Shown here: in pieces, positions 25,874 through 35,526 of the stretch
How positions within the stretch are numbered: position 1 is the first letter of the stretch
Layout of the letters: each line of letters begins with the position of its first letter
Source: Phreatobacter aquaticus
GTDB lineage: Bacteria; Pseudomonadota; Alphaproteobacteria; Rhizobiales; Phreatobacteraceae
Assembly: GCF_005160265.1 (NCBI RefSeq)
Contig: NZ_CP039865.1
Span: 2,566,828-2,630,827, forward strand
Length of the DNA stretch: 64,000 bases
Direction of reading: 5' to 3'
The notes under the pieces: model-generated
Told to the model about the DNA's origin: nothing
Database searches by the model: none
The model's input: only the letters and a program-made list of their open reading frames with translations
Translations under genes and position numbers: made by a program

Positions 25874-26635
25874 TCAGAGCAGCGGATTACCGGTCACCGG
25901 GAGCGTTTGCCCGGTGATCCAGGACGCATGGTCGGAGGCGAGGAACGTCACCGCATCGGCAATGTCCTCCGGCTTGCCCATGCGCCGCATGGCGATGTTG
26001 TTCGCAAAATTGGCGCGATATTCGGGCGTCCAGTTGTTCCACTGGCGCTCGTAGTCGGGACTGGTCGCCATGAAGCCCGGCGCCACCGAATTGACGGTGA
26101 TGCCGAAGGGCCCAAGTTCCTGGGACAATTGCTTCACAAGGCCGATCTGGCCGTGCTTGGAGGCGGCATAGCTCTGGATGCCGGTGAGTGAGGTGGCCAG
26201 GCCGGCGCGGCTGGAAATGGTGATGATCCGGCCCTTACCTCGAGCCTTCATGCCCGGCGCCACCGCCTTGGCGAACAGAAAGGCGCCCTTCAGGTTGACG
26301 TCGACGATCGCGTCGAAATCGTCCCCGGACACCTCCTCCAGCGGCTTCGGCTTCTGTCCGCGCACGCCGCCGGCGACATAGACGAGAATGTCAGCGCGGC
26401 CGCCGGTCGCTTCCACCACACGGGCGATGGACGCCTCGTCGGTGACATCGACGGCGAGCGGACGGATCGAGCCACCGCCCTCGACCGGGCCGGCGAGCGG
26501 CTCGAGCGCCTCCACCATCAGGTCGCAGGCGAAGACCTCCGCCCCGTCGGCGGCCAGCGACCGGGCGATGGCTTGCCCGATCCCGCGCGCCGCGCCTGCG
26601 ACGATGACTTTGCGTCCGTCGAAACGGATCAGCAT
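25874..26635 (-). CDS. SDR family NAD(P)-dependent oxidoreductase
   Basis: 253 residues. Cofactor motif GAARGIGQA near residue 14, an Asp at the end of strand 2 (ACDLMVE) favouring NAD over NADP, catalytic Ser in TISSRAGLATS, Tyr-x3-Lys in SYAASKHG. The usual NNAG is replaced by YVAGGV, a modest variation. It stops 12 bases before the deacetylase start and follows the transporter by 25 bases. It probably oxidises an intermediate of the imported compound. Confidence 0.88.
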   Translation of the reverse strand: MLIRFDGRKVIVAGAARGIGQAIARSLAADGAEVFACDLMVEALEPLAGPVEGGGSIRPLAVDVTDEASIARVVEATGGRADILVYVAGGVRGQKPKPLEEVSGDDFDAIVDVNLKGAFLFAKAVAPGMKARGKGRIITISSRAGLATSLTGIQSYAASKHGQIGLVKQLSQELGPFGITVNSVAPGFMATSPDYERQWNNWTPEYRANFANNIAMRRMGKPEDIADAVTFLASDHASWITGQTLPVTGNPLL

Positions 26636-26660
26636 GGCATTCTCTCCGCGGTTGCGGTCG

Positions 26661-27938
26661 TCACTGCAGGTCGTCGAAGGCCGTCTCGCGCAGCTGCCAG
26701 ATGACGATGGTCGACACGATGGCGGCGGCGATCAGATAGTAGGTATGGGCGATCGGCGACCCGAAGGTCGAGATCAGCCAGACCGAGATGAACGGCGCGA
26801 AGCCGCCGAACAGGGCGACCGCCAGCGCATAGCCAGTGGTCATCCAGGTCGAGCGGTTGCGGGTGGGGAACATCTCGGCAATGGCCGCTGGCCCCGCGCC
26901 GGAGAACATCGAGATCATCAGCGCGAAGACCACCTGCACCAGGATCAGCATCGGCAGCGAGACGCCGCCGGACAGGAGATAGGTGAAGATCGGATAGGGC
27001 ACGATGACGAAGCACAGACAGCAGGCGATCAGCAGCGGCTTGCGGCCGAACTTGTCGGACAAGAGGCCCATGACCGGGATCGCCAGCATCAGCGCCAGCA
27101 GGCCGGCCGTGTTGGCCCAGAGTGCCGCCGAGGCCGAGATGCTCATGTAGCGCTGCGTCCAGGTCGGCATGTAGTTCAACAGCACGTAGAAGCAGACCGT
27201 CCAGACGATGGTGAAGCCGAAGGCACGGCCGGCGAGCAGCCAGGGCGAGGTGTCGTCGTCGGGCGATTTCGCCACCGGCTTGCCCTCGCTGACGGCCTTG
27301 TAGGCGGGGGTTTCGTCGATGGTGCGGCGCATGTAGAGGCCGACAGGGCCCAGGATGCCGCCGAGCAGGAACGGCACGCGCCAGCCCCAATCGTCCATCT
27401 GCTGGGTGGTGATGAAGGTGGTGATCAGGGCGGCCATGCCGGAGCCGAGCAGAAGGCCTGCAACCACGCTCATCTGCTGGAACGAGCCATAGAAGCCGCG
27501 CTGGTCCTTGGGCGCCCATTCGACGATATAGGCGGTGGAACCGCCCCATTCGCCGCCGGCCGAGAAGCCCTGCATCAGGCGGGCGACCACCAGCAGCAGC
27601 GGCGCCCAGAAACCGATCGAGGCATAGGTCGGCAGAAGGCCGATCATGACGGTGCCGGCCGCCATCAGGAACATGGTCAGGAGGAGGGCGTTCTTGCGTC
27701 CCGAGACATCGCCCATGCGGCCGATGATGATGCCGCCGAGCGGCCGGGCGAGGAAACCAAGGCCATAGGCCATGAAGGCCGAGAGCAGAGCCGCGACCTC
27801 ATCCTGCCCGGGGAAGAACTTCCGGGCGATGATGGATGCCACATAGGCATAGACGGCGAAGTCGTACCATTCGAGGACATTGCCGACGACCGCGGCGGAA
27901 ACCGCCTTGCGGCTTTTCGTTTGATCGATGGAAGACAT
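26661..27938 (-). CDS. MHS family MFS transporter (metabolite:H+ symporter)
   Basis: 425 residues, 12 membrane helices. Landmarks of the ProP/KgtP/ShiA subfamily: GNVLEWYDFAVYAYVA near the start, GxLxDRxGR-type loop as GRMGDVSGRKNALL, and RLMQGFSAGGEWGGSTAYIVEWAP. It imports an organic acid, betaine or similar metabolite with protons. ATG at 27938 follows GAGGGG. First gene of the operon with SDR, deacetylase and SDR; the substrate is presumably what these enzymes degrade. A nested palindrome at 28021-28059 lies 83-121 bases upstream. Confidence 0.88.
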   Translation of the reverse strand: MSSIDQTKSRKAVSAAVVGNVLEWYDFAVYAYVASIIARKFFPGQDEVAALLSAFMAYGLGFLARPLGGIIIGRMGDVSGRKNALLLTMFLMAAGTVMIGLLPTYASIGFWAPLLLVVARLMQGFSAGGEWGGSTAYIVEWAPKDQRGFYGSFQQMSVVAGLLLGSGMAALITTFITTQQMDDWGWRVPFLLGGILGPVGLYMRRTIDETPAYKAVSEGKPVAKSPDDDTSPWLLAGRAFGFTIVWTVCFYVLLNYMPTWTQRYMSISASAALWANTAGLLALMLAIPVMGLLSDKFGRKPLLIACCLCFVIVPYPIFTYLLSGGVSLPMLILVQVVFALMISMFSGAGPAAIAEMFPTRNRSTWMTTGYALAVALFGGFAPFISVWLISTFGSPIAHTYYLIAAAIVSTIVIWQLRETAFDDLQ

Positions 27939-28020
27939 TGTTGAGCCCCTCAGCGGGGGCGCTGTCTTGCCGGGGGCTTTGATCATGCCGCCGCCGCTGC
28001 GCCCTCGCCCGAAAGGATGA

Positions 28021-28059
28021 GCCGGCCTCTGTCATGTTGCAACAATGCGACAAGGCCGG
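28021..28059. promoter_or_regulatory. Nested palindrome upstream of the MHS transporter operon
   Basis: Outer arms CCGGCCT (28022-28028) and AGGCCGG (28053-28059) enclose a perfect ten-base palindrome TGTTGCAACA (28035-28044). The TTGCAA core is a common form of bacterial operator. It lies in the region between the transporter start and the upstream receiver gene. Confidence 0.4.
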
Positions 28060-28112
28060 ACAGCCTTGCGATCCCGTCGTATCGGCTGGAAATGCGGCGG
28101 TACCGAAGGACC

Positions 28113-28577
28113 TCAGGCAGCCCTTTCGGGACGATCCGCGGCTGCGCCGCCATGGCGCGCGGTCTGGGCCCAGTAGGCGACGATCGATTCGATCATCGTC
28201 CGGTAGCCGTCGAGCGACTGCGGCTTGTGGAACATCGCGTTGGCGCCCAGCTCGTAGGCCCGATCCACCGCCTGACGGGAGCTGTCGCCGGAAATGACCA
28301 CAACCGGAATATGGCGGGTCATCTCGTCGCTGCGCAATGCCTTGAGGAATTCGAAGCCGTTCATCGCGCCGAGAGACAGATCGAGGATGATGATGTCGGG
28401 GTCTTCGTGCAGCTGGGGGTTGTCGCCCTTCGCCTCGGCGAAATGGAGGCGGGAGAGGGCATCCTCAGCAGACGAGAAGGTCTCGAACTGGCAAGCCGGC
28501 AGCGCTTCCTTGAAGAACTGCATCATGAAGCCGATGTCATGCAGCTCGTCATCGACGATCATCAGACGGGTAATCAT
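28113..28577 (-). CDS. Rcp-type single-domain response regulator
   Basis: 154 residues, receiver only. Start motif MITRLMIVDDELHDI, phosphoacceptor Asp in IIILDLSLGAMNGFEF, Ser in VVISGDSSRQ and Lys in MFHKPQSLDGY. The loop insertion before the phosphoacceptor strand and the H-K-P-x-S-x2-G-Y ending are typical of Rcp-like receivers that pair with phytochrome-type kinases. ATG at 28577 has GGAG 11 bases before it; ATG at 28601 gives eight more residues. Divergent from the sensor kinase, which has a similar receiver (same K-P-x-S-x-E/D-G-Y ending) after it. Confidence 0.82.
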   Translation of the reverse strand: MITRLMIVDDELHDIGFMMQFFKEALPACQFETFSSAEDALSRLHFAEAKGDNPQLHEDPDIIILDLSLGAMNGFEFLKALRSDEMTRHIPVVVISGDSSRQAVDRAYELGANAMFHKPQSLDGYRTMIESIVAYWAQTARHGGAAADRPERAA

Positions 28578-28778
28578 GTGCGTGGCAACTCCGAATGCCA
28601 TGGCTGAAGATAGGGCCGCACGTGTCAGTTGATTCGCTCATCATTCGCGTACCAACGATCGGGTGAAAGGATAGCGTGCTTTTGTCCTCTGCGGCAACTG
28701 ACGCACCCGTGATAGCTACGCCAGGTTGCAAAGGTGCGGTATGGGCTCGCAAGCCAGGCGGCAGGGAATGGACGACCA

Positions 28779-30995
28779 ATGACCGGGGAGCGGCCGTCGC
28801 GCGGGTGGAGCCTTGCCGTCTATCTCGCGGCTTTCGCGGCTGTCCTCGCCCTGCCACCCATGATGTTCGCGGCGATCGCCACCTGGCGTTTTGCGACCGC
28901 CGAGGCCCAGCGGCTGGAAAGTGCCGCAATCCAGCGCAATGCCGAACTTGTCAGGCTGATCGACGCCGTCGTCAGCGCGCGGATTGGTGTTCTCGAAGCG
29001 CTGGCGACCTCTCCCGCCATCGACAGTGCTGATTATGCCCGCTTCGATCGGCAGGCCCGCTCCCTGTCCGAGCAGGGAATGGCAATCCGCCTGCGCGACC
29101 CCGAGGGCAACATCCTTGTCGATACCGGTCTGTCGGTTGGTGTGCCGCTCGGTCAGTTGTCCCTCATCGAGCCGCACCACCGGGCCTTGAGCCAGATGGA
29201 GCCGGTGGTCACCAATCTCTTCACCAGCCGGCGCGACGCGAAACCGTGGGTCGGCATCATCTCCCCGGCCGTGCGCGAGGGCCGTCCGCGCTATCTCATC
29301 ACCACCGCTTTCGACCCCCGCTATTTCGCCGCCATGCTGGCGCGTTCCGGCATCGAGGCTCCCTATTTCGCTTCCCTGGTCGACCGCAACGGCGTGATCA
29401 TCGCGCGGTCGGAGGCGCATGAGCAATCGGTCGGCCAGCGGCTGCCGGGCTTCGACCTGGCGTCGGGGCCCTCCGGCACGTGGTCGGGGTTCAATCCGTC
29501 GGGGGTGCTGGTCTCCGGTTTCTACCAGCGGTCAACCGTCTCCGGCTGGATGGTGACGATGGGCGTCGACCAGACGGCCCTGCGTGCGCCGCTCGTGCGC
29601 AGTCTCTGGCTGCTCGGCGGGGTTGGCGCAGCGCTTCTGCTGGTCTCGGCGGTGCTGGCGCTGGGGCTTGTGCGCCGCCTGAAGAGTGCCTCGACGAGCC
29701 TCACCGATGCGGCGGAAGCGGTGATCCGTGGCGGGCTGACCGCCGTTCCGCAGACGCCGGTCACCGAGGTCAACCATGTCGGGCGCGCCTTCGCCGAAGT
29801 CTCGCGCCGCCTGAGCGATCAGGCCGCCGCGCTCGAAACGGCCAATCGCGGACTGGAACAGCGCGTCGAGGAGCGAACCCGTGCCCTGGCGCTGAGCGAG
29901 GCGCGCTATCGCCTGCTCGCCGAGGCCATCAGCGATATCGTCCTGTTGCGGTCGCAGGAGACGGCGACGATCGAGTATATCTCGCCTGCCGTATCGCGCG
30001 TGCTCGGCTACGATCCCGCCGAACTGATCGGCCGCCCGCGGCCTGACCTGATCCATCCCGACGATCTTGAGGAACTGAAGCGCGTCAACCGGACGGTCTC
30101 GCCGGAAGCTCCGCATGCGCTGAGCATCCACCGCATGCGCCATCGCGACGGCCACTGGGTCTGGGTGCAGAACGCCTACACGCTTCTGCCTGCGACATCG
30201 GAGAGCGAGGCAAAGATCCTGGCGGTGATCCGCGACGATACCGAGCGGCAATTGAGCGAGGCGAAGCTGCAGCAGGGCAATGCGGCGCTCAAGCAGTTCT
30301 CCGCCATCGTCTCCCACGACCTGCAGGCGCCGCTGCGCCACATCGCCATGTTTGCCGAGATGCTTCAGGCCCATGTCGATGGGTCGAGCCCGGAAAGTGC
30401 CGAATATGTCCGGCGCATCTCGGCGAGCGTCGAGCGCATGATGCGGCTGATCCGCAGTCTCGTCGCCTATACGGCTGTCGCCTATGCCGAGGTGAAGTCC
30501 GACGGCGTGGACCTCAACCAGGTGATGGCTGACGCGATGGCACTGCTCGAGGGCGAGATCCGCGACAGCGGCGCGACGATCAGCCTGTTCAACCTGCCGC
30601 GGATCTCCGGCGATGCCGACCTGTTGGTGCACCTCTTCCAGAACCTCATCGCCAATGCATTGAAGTACCGCAGCGAGGCGCCGCCCCTGGTCAAGATCCG
30701 CGCGCGACGGACCGGGCAGCTCTGGGAGATCGCCGTCGAGGACAATGGCATCGGCATCGACCCGCAATATGCCGAGCGGGTGTTCGAGATCTTCAAGCGC
30801 CTGCACCGCGACGAGAGTCGCTACCCCGGCATGGGCGTCGGCCTCGCGCTCGCCCGGCGCATTGTCGAAAGCCACAATGGCGAGATCGGGCTCGATCCGT
30901 CCTATTCGCAGGGCGCGCGAATTGTGCTTACATTACCAGCAAGGGACGTCCGCAGGTCGTCGGGCCGCGTTGGGGATGCCGATGGACATGCGTGA
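28779..30995 (+). CDS. Membrane sensor histidine kinase (Cache-PAS-HisKA)
   Basis: 738 residues. Membrane helix at about 12-34, an extracytoplasmic double-Cache-like sensor to about 275, second helix at about 276-298, HAMP-like and coiled linker, PAS at about 375-490. HisKA follows with His513 in FSAIVSHDLQAPLRHIAMFAEML, and HATPase with NLIANALKY, VEDNGIGIDPQYAERVFEIF and GVGLALARRIVESHNGEIG. The kinase half resembles those of bacteriophytochromes (short HATPase, HDLQAPL), but there is no chromophore domain. Cache domains usually sense small organic acids or amino acids. ATG at 28779 follows CAGGGAA. The end overlaps the next receiver gene. Confidence 0.9.
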   Translation: MTGERPSRGWSLAVYLAAFAAVLALPPMMFAAIATWRFATAEAQRLESAAIQRNAELVRLIDAVVSARIGVLEALATSPAIDSADYARFDRQARSLSEQGMAIRLRDPEGNILVDTGLSVGVPLGQLSLIEPHHRALSQMEPVVTNLFTSRRDAKPWVGIISPAVREGRPRYLITTAFDPRYFAAMLARSGIEAPYFASLVDRNGVIIARSEAHEQSVGQRLPGFDLASGPSGTWSGFNPSGVLVSGFYQRSTVSGWMVTMGVDQTALRAPLVRSLWLLGGVGAALLLVSAVLALGLVRRLKSASTSLTDAAEAVIRGGLTAVPQTPVTEVNHVGRAFAEVSRRLSDQAAALETANRGLEQRVEERTRALALSEARYRLLAEAISDIVLLRSQETATIEYISPAVSRVLGYDPAELIGRPRPDLIHPDDLEELKRVNRTVSPEAPHALSIHRMRHRDGHWVWVQNAYTLLPATSESEAKILAVIRDDTERQLSEAKLQQGNAALKQFSAIVSHDLQAPLRHIAMFAEMLQAHVDGSSPESAEYVRRISASVERMMRLIRSLVAYTAVAYAEVKSDGVDLNQVMADAMALLEGEIRDSGATISLFNLPRISGDADLLVHLFQNLIANALKYRSEAPPLVKIRARRTGQLWEIAVEDNGIGIDPQYAERVFEIFKRLHRDESRYPGMGVGLALARRIVESHNGEIGLDPSYSQGARIVLTLPARDVRRSSGRVGDADGHA

Positions 30996-31386
30996 GCGGC
31001 GATTGCTGATCGTTGACGACGAGGCCGACGAGGCGGTGTTCCTCACCCATGGCTTTCGGGATGGCCCATCCAAGGTGCAGATCCGCCACGCCGACAATGG
31101 TGCCGACGCGCTGGACATGATCCGGTCCTTCGACCCTGACCTGGTGCTCCTCGACCTGAACATGCCCGGCATGGACGGCTTCGATGTGTTGCGTGCCATC
31201 AAGTCGGACAGCGCCACGCTGGCCGTGCCAACCTTGATCTTCTCGTCATCCGAGCGCGCTGTCGACATCGAGCGCTGCTACCGCGACCGGGCCAACGCCT
31301 ATGTCGTGAAGCCCCACTCGCCGGAAGGCTATCGCCGGCTGGCCGAGAATATCGACCGGTTCTGGTTCGAGACCGCCAGGGTCTGA
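30982..31386 (+). CDS. Rcp-type single-domain response regulator
   Basis: 134 residues, receiver only. LLIVDDEADEAVF, phosphoacceptor Asp in LVLLDLNMPGMDGFDV, Ser in LIFSSSERAVD and Lys in YVVKPHSPEGYRRL. It overlaps the kinase gene by 14 bases (kinase stop at 30993-30995), so it is translationally coupled and is the probable direct partner. Starts at 30976, 30982 and 30988 are all in frame; GGGG lies six bases before 30982. With no output domain, it must signal through contact with another protein. Confidence 0.85.
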   Translation: MDMRERRLLIVDDEADEAVFLTHGFRDGPSKVQIRHADNGADALDMIRSFDPDLVLLDLNMPGMDGFDVLRAIKSDSATLAVPTLIFSSSERAVDIERCYRDRANAYVVKPHSPEGYRRLAENIDRFWFETARV

Positions 31387-31422
31387 ACGCCGCGACCATC
31401 CGCCTCAGCGGTATCTCTCCGC

Positions 31423-31533
31423 CCTCATCCTGAGGTGCGAGCGCGAGCGAGCCTCGAAGGACCTCTTCTCCGCCAACGGAACGCCGTTCTTCGAGGCACT
31501 GTCGCTGGCGCTCCGGTGCGCCTCAGGATGAGG
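31423..31533. repeat. Intergenic palindromic repeat, family A, locus 2
   Basis: CCTCATCCTGAGGTGCGAGC with GAGCCTCGAAGGACC on the left and, inverted, TTCTTCGAGGC...GTGCGCCTCAGGATGAGG on the right. It lies between the convergent receiver and cydB genes, where it may form a bidirectional transcript end. Confidence 0.75.
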
Positions 31534-31573
31534 AACGGATAGGGTTCACCGGAGGGGAGCCGAGCTGCACCCC

Positions 31574-32572
31574 TCAATCGTAGCTGAGATCGGTCGCCTT
31601 GCCGCGGAACACCGCATAGGACAGCGCCGTGTAGCCGAGGATCATCGGCAGCACGACGCAGGTGCCGATGAAGATCAGCATCAGGCTTTCCGGCGCAGCC
31701 GCCGCCTGCCAGACCGTCAGCCGCTCCGGCACCACATAGGGGTAGAAGGAATAGGCAAGCCCGGCAAAGCCCAGCACGTTGAGCATCGCCGCCGCCATGA
31801 ACGGCACGCCGTCGAGATGATGGTCGGCCCGCGGCATGCGCTTCAGGAAGATCCAGATCCCCAGCACGATCGCGCCGGTCATCAGCGGGATCGGCGCCAG
31901 CGCGATGATCTCCGGGAACGAGAACCATTTGGCGAAGATGCGGGGAGAGGCGAGCGGTGTTGCGATCGACACGGCCGCGACCCCGATGGCGACCGAACCG
32001 AGGGTCAGGCGCGCCCAGCGCACGGCCTTCACCTGCAGCGCATCTTCCGTCTTCCACAGGAGCCAGGTCGAGCCGATGAAGGCATAGGCAGCGGCGAGAC
32101 AGACGGCTGTCAGTGCGCCGAACAGGTGGACGAACACGCCCTCGGCAAAGCCGGTGACATAGAGCCCGAGCATGTAGCCCTGCGACAGCGCGGCCACCAG
32201 CGAGCCGCCGAAGAAGCCACGATCCCACCAGCGCTTGAACGGCGTTCCGGCCTTGGCGCGGAACTCGAAGGCAACGCCCCGCACCACCAGTGCGATGAGC
32301 AGGAACGTCACCGGCAGGTACAGCGTCGTCAGAATGACGCCATGGGCTTCGGGAAAGGCCACGAGCAGCAGGCCGACGGCCAGCACCAGCCAGGTCTCGT
32401 TGGCGTCCCAGAAGGGTCCGATGGACGCGATCATCCGGTCGCGCTCGGAGGGCTCGGCGAAGGGCAGCAGGATGCCGACGCCGAGGTCGTAGCCATCGAG
32501 GATGACATAGGCGAGGATCGAGACGCCCATCAGCACCGCGAAGGCGACTGGCAGCCAGAATGCGGGTTCCAT
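31574..32572 (-). CDS. cydB: Cytochrome bd-type quinol oxidase subunit II
   Basis: 332 residues, eight or nine membrane helices. CydB landmarks: LDGYDLGVGILLPF near the N-terminus and IGPFWDANETWLVLAVGLLLVAFPEAHG, containing the conserved Trp, Asn and Glu. Helps house the haems and proton path of the terminal oxidase. The length and W-D-A-N-E-T-W pattern fit both Cyd and CIO types. It starts 10 bases after the cydA stop on the same strand. No small CydX-like frame or cydDC exporter genes follow. Expected to allow respiration when oxygen or copper is scarce, because this oxidase contains no copper. Confidence 0.93.
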   Translation of the reverse strand: MEPAFWLPVAFAVLMGVSILAYVILDGYDLGVGILLPFAEPSERDRMIASIGPFWDANETWLVLAVGLLLVAFPEAHGVILTTLYLPVTFLLIALVVRGVAFEFRAKAGTPFKRWWDRGFFGGSLVAALSQGYMLGLYVTGFAEGVFVHLFGALTAVCLAAAYAFIGSTWLLWKTEDALQVKAVRWARLTLGSVAIGVAAVSIATPLASPRIFAKWFSFPEIIALAPIPLMTGAIVLGIWIFLKRMPRADHHLDGVPFMAAAMLNVLGFAGLAYSFYPYVVPERLTVWQAAAAPESLMLIFIGTCVVLPMILGYTALSYAVFRGKATDLSYD

Positions 32573-32582
32573 GGCGTCCTCC

Positions 32583-33944
<1,362 letters not shown>

Positions 33945-33977
33945 GGGGGAACAGGCCTCTAGCGGGGGGAGCAGGCA

Positions 33978-34565
33978 CTAGGTCGTGGGCACATCGGCGC
34001 GAGCCGCTTTCGTCTTGCCGCCCGGCAGCGAGAACAGGCGATCCTTCATCTCGAGGACCTTCACCACCTTCGAGCCGAGGGTCAGCAACTGCACCAGCCG
34101 CTCGGTCTCCAGCTTCTCGATCTCGGCATACCAACCGGTGAGGAGCTCGATCAGCTCATGCATGTCCTTCATCCGGCCCTGCGCATGCTGCTCCTCGTCA
34201 GAGGCCGGCGCCTGCATCAGCAATTCGCGCAGCACGGTCAGCGTCGGGTCGATCTCGCGTTTCTTGCGCTCGGCCACCAGGGTGCGGACGATCGCCCACA
34301 CATCGTCAGGCGTGGAGAAGAAGTCGCGCCGGTCACCGGGAACGTGCTTGAGGCGCACGAGGTTCCAGGCCTGCAATTCCTTCAGGCCCATCGAGACATT
34401 GGAGCGCGAGACACCGAGCCGCTCGACCAGATCGTCGGCGCAAAGCGGACGGTCGGCGGCAAACAGCACCGCGTAGATCTGGCCGACGGTGCGGTTGATG
34501 CCCCAGCGCGAGCCCATCTCGCCGAAATGGAGCACGAAGGCCTGGATCAGAGGGGGAAGGTTCAT
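33978..34565 (-). CDS. GbsR/MarR-type transcription regulator
   Basis: 195 residues. A winged helix-turn-helix at about 25-90, with AVLFAADRPLCADDLVERLGVSRSNVSMGLKELQAW as the DNA-reading part and RLKHVPGDRRDFFSTPDDVW as the wing, is followed by long helices for dimerisation. GbsR-family proteins are MarR-like repressors. It is the first gene of the unit with cydA and cydB and probably controls them. A perfect inverted repeat TTTCAG-N6-CTGAAA at 34584-34601, 19 bases before its start, is a good candidate for its own operator. The signal is unknown. Confidence 0.85.
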   Translation of the reverse strand: MNLPPLIQAFVLHFGEMGSRWGINRTVGQIYAVLFAADRPLCADDLVERLGVSRSNVSMGLKELQAWNLVRLKHVPGDRRDFFSTPDDVWAIVRTLVAERKKREIDPTLTVLRELLMQAPASDEEQHAQGRMKDMHELIELLTGWYAEIEKLETERLVQLLTLGSKVVKVLEMKDRLFSLPGGKTKAARADVPTT

Positions 34566-34583
34566 CGGGGGATGCTTTCCAAT

Positions 34584-34601
34584 TTTCAGGAATTACTGAA
34601 A
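34584..34601. promoter_or_regulatory. Candidate operator of the GbsR-type regulator
   Basis: TTTCAG-GAATTA-CTGAAA: perfect six-base arms with six-base spacer, about 19 bases upstream of the regulator ATG, where a bound dimer would block transcription of the gbsR-like gene, cydA and cydB. Confidence 0.55.
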
Positions 34602-34686
34602 TGACGGAATGGGCAGGATGTCAAGCGACGCGGTGTCACGGCTGCGTGTCGGGCTCCCTCGATCCGGCTGGACACGATGTCAGATG

Positions 34687-34710
34687 CGCTATATCCATTC
34701 AGCTATAACG
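34687..34710 (+). promoter_or_regulatory. Mo-box (ModE-type operator) of modA-modC
   Basis: CGCTATAT (34687-34694), eight bases, CTATAACG (34703-34710). The arms are inverted copies with one or two differences and match the CG-T/C-TATAT...TATAACG consensus of ModE/MopA sites. It ends 12 bases before the modA ATG at 34723, so binding would block transcription or initiation when molybdate is plentiful. It also rules out the in-frame upstream start at 34684, which lies inside it. Confidence 0.75.
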
Positions 34711-34722
34711 ATGGAGGCCAGG

Positions 34723-35517
34723 ATGGTTTGGGCAAAGGCAACACGCCGGCTGGTACTGGGCCTTGCCATCACGGGGCTGGCCTGCCTGCCTGACGCAAGG
34801 GTTGTCATCGCGCAGGAAGTGCGCCCCGTCCTGGTCTTCGCCGCGGCCAGCCTGCAGACGGCCCTCAACGCCATTGGCGCTGAATGGCAGAAGGAAACCG
34901 GCAGGCGCGTATCGTTCTCGTTTGCCGCCTCCTCCGCGCTCGCTCGCCAGATCGAGCAGGGCGCGCCAGCCGACATCTTCGCTTCCGCCGATCTCGAGTG
35001 GATGGACTGGGTTCAGCAGCGAGCCCTCATCAAGCCGGCGACGCGCACCACGCTGCTCGCCAACAGCCTGGTGTTGATCGCCGCCAAGGACGACCCGGTC
35101 CAGCTCGTGATCGCCCCCGGCTTCGCGCTCGCCGCCGCCATCGGCTCGTCCAGGCTTGCCACCGGCGATCCGCGCGCCGTACCGGTCGGCCGCTACGCGC
35201 AGTCGGCACTCACCGCACTCGGCGTCTGGGACGCGGTCTCTCCCAGGATTGCGGGCGCCGACAATGTCCGCTCCGCCCTGGCGCTGGTCGCGCGCGGGGA
35301 AGCGCGCTTCGGCATTGTTTATGCAACCGATGCGAAGGTCGAGCCGCGCGTGCGGGTGGTTGGCACGTTTCCGGCGGGGAGCCATCCGGCCGTGGCCTAT
35401 CCCTTCGCGCTGACGGCCAGTTCCAGCTACCCGGATGCTACCGCCTTTCTCGCCTACTTGCGTTCGCCTGCGGCAAGCCGGATCTTCGAGGCCGAGGGGT
35501 TCACCCTTGTGCGATAG
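34723..35517 (+). CDS. modA: Molybdate ABC transporter substrate-binding protein ModA
   Basis: 264 residues. Signal peptide MVWAKATRRLVLGLAITGLA continuing to VVIAQ, then the mature start VRPVLVFAAASLQTALNAIG. ModA oxyanion-binding features: the FAAASL Ser, the SFAASSALARQIEQGAPADIFASAD segment, TGDPRAVPVGRYA and the IVYATDA Tyr/Asp. It captures molybdate or tungstate in the periplasm. ATG at 34723 has GGAGG five bases upstream and lies just past the Mo-box. It is followed after 26 bases by modC, with no modB permease gene between, unlike the normal modABC order. Confidence 0.92.
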   Translation: MVWAKATRRLVLGLAITGLACLPDARVVIAQEVRPVLVFAAASLQTALNAIGAEWQKETGRRVSFSFAASSALARQIEQGAPADIFASADLEWMDWVQQRALIKPATRTTLLANSLVLIAAKDDPVQLVIAPGFALAAAIGSSRLATGDPRAVPVGRYAQSALTALGVWDAVSPRIAGADNVRSALALVARGEARFGIVYATDAKVEPRVRVVGTFPAGSHPAVAYPFALTASSSYPDATAFLAYLRSPAASRIFEAEGFTLVR

Positions 35518-35526
35518 GACGCGGTG

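Noticed and set aside
34684-34722. Upstream in-frame starts of modA
   Set aside because: ATG at 34684 and 34711 lie inside or at the edge of the Mo-box, and only 34723 has a properly spaced GGAGG and normal signal peptide.
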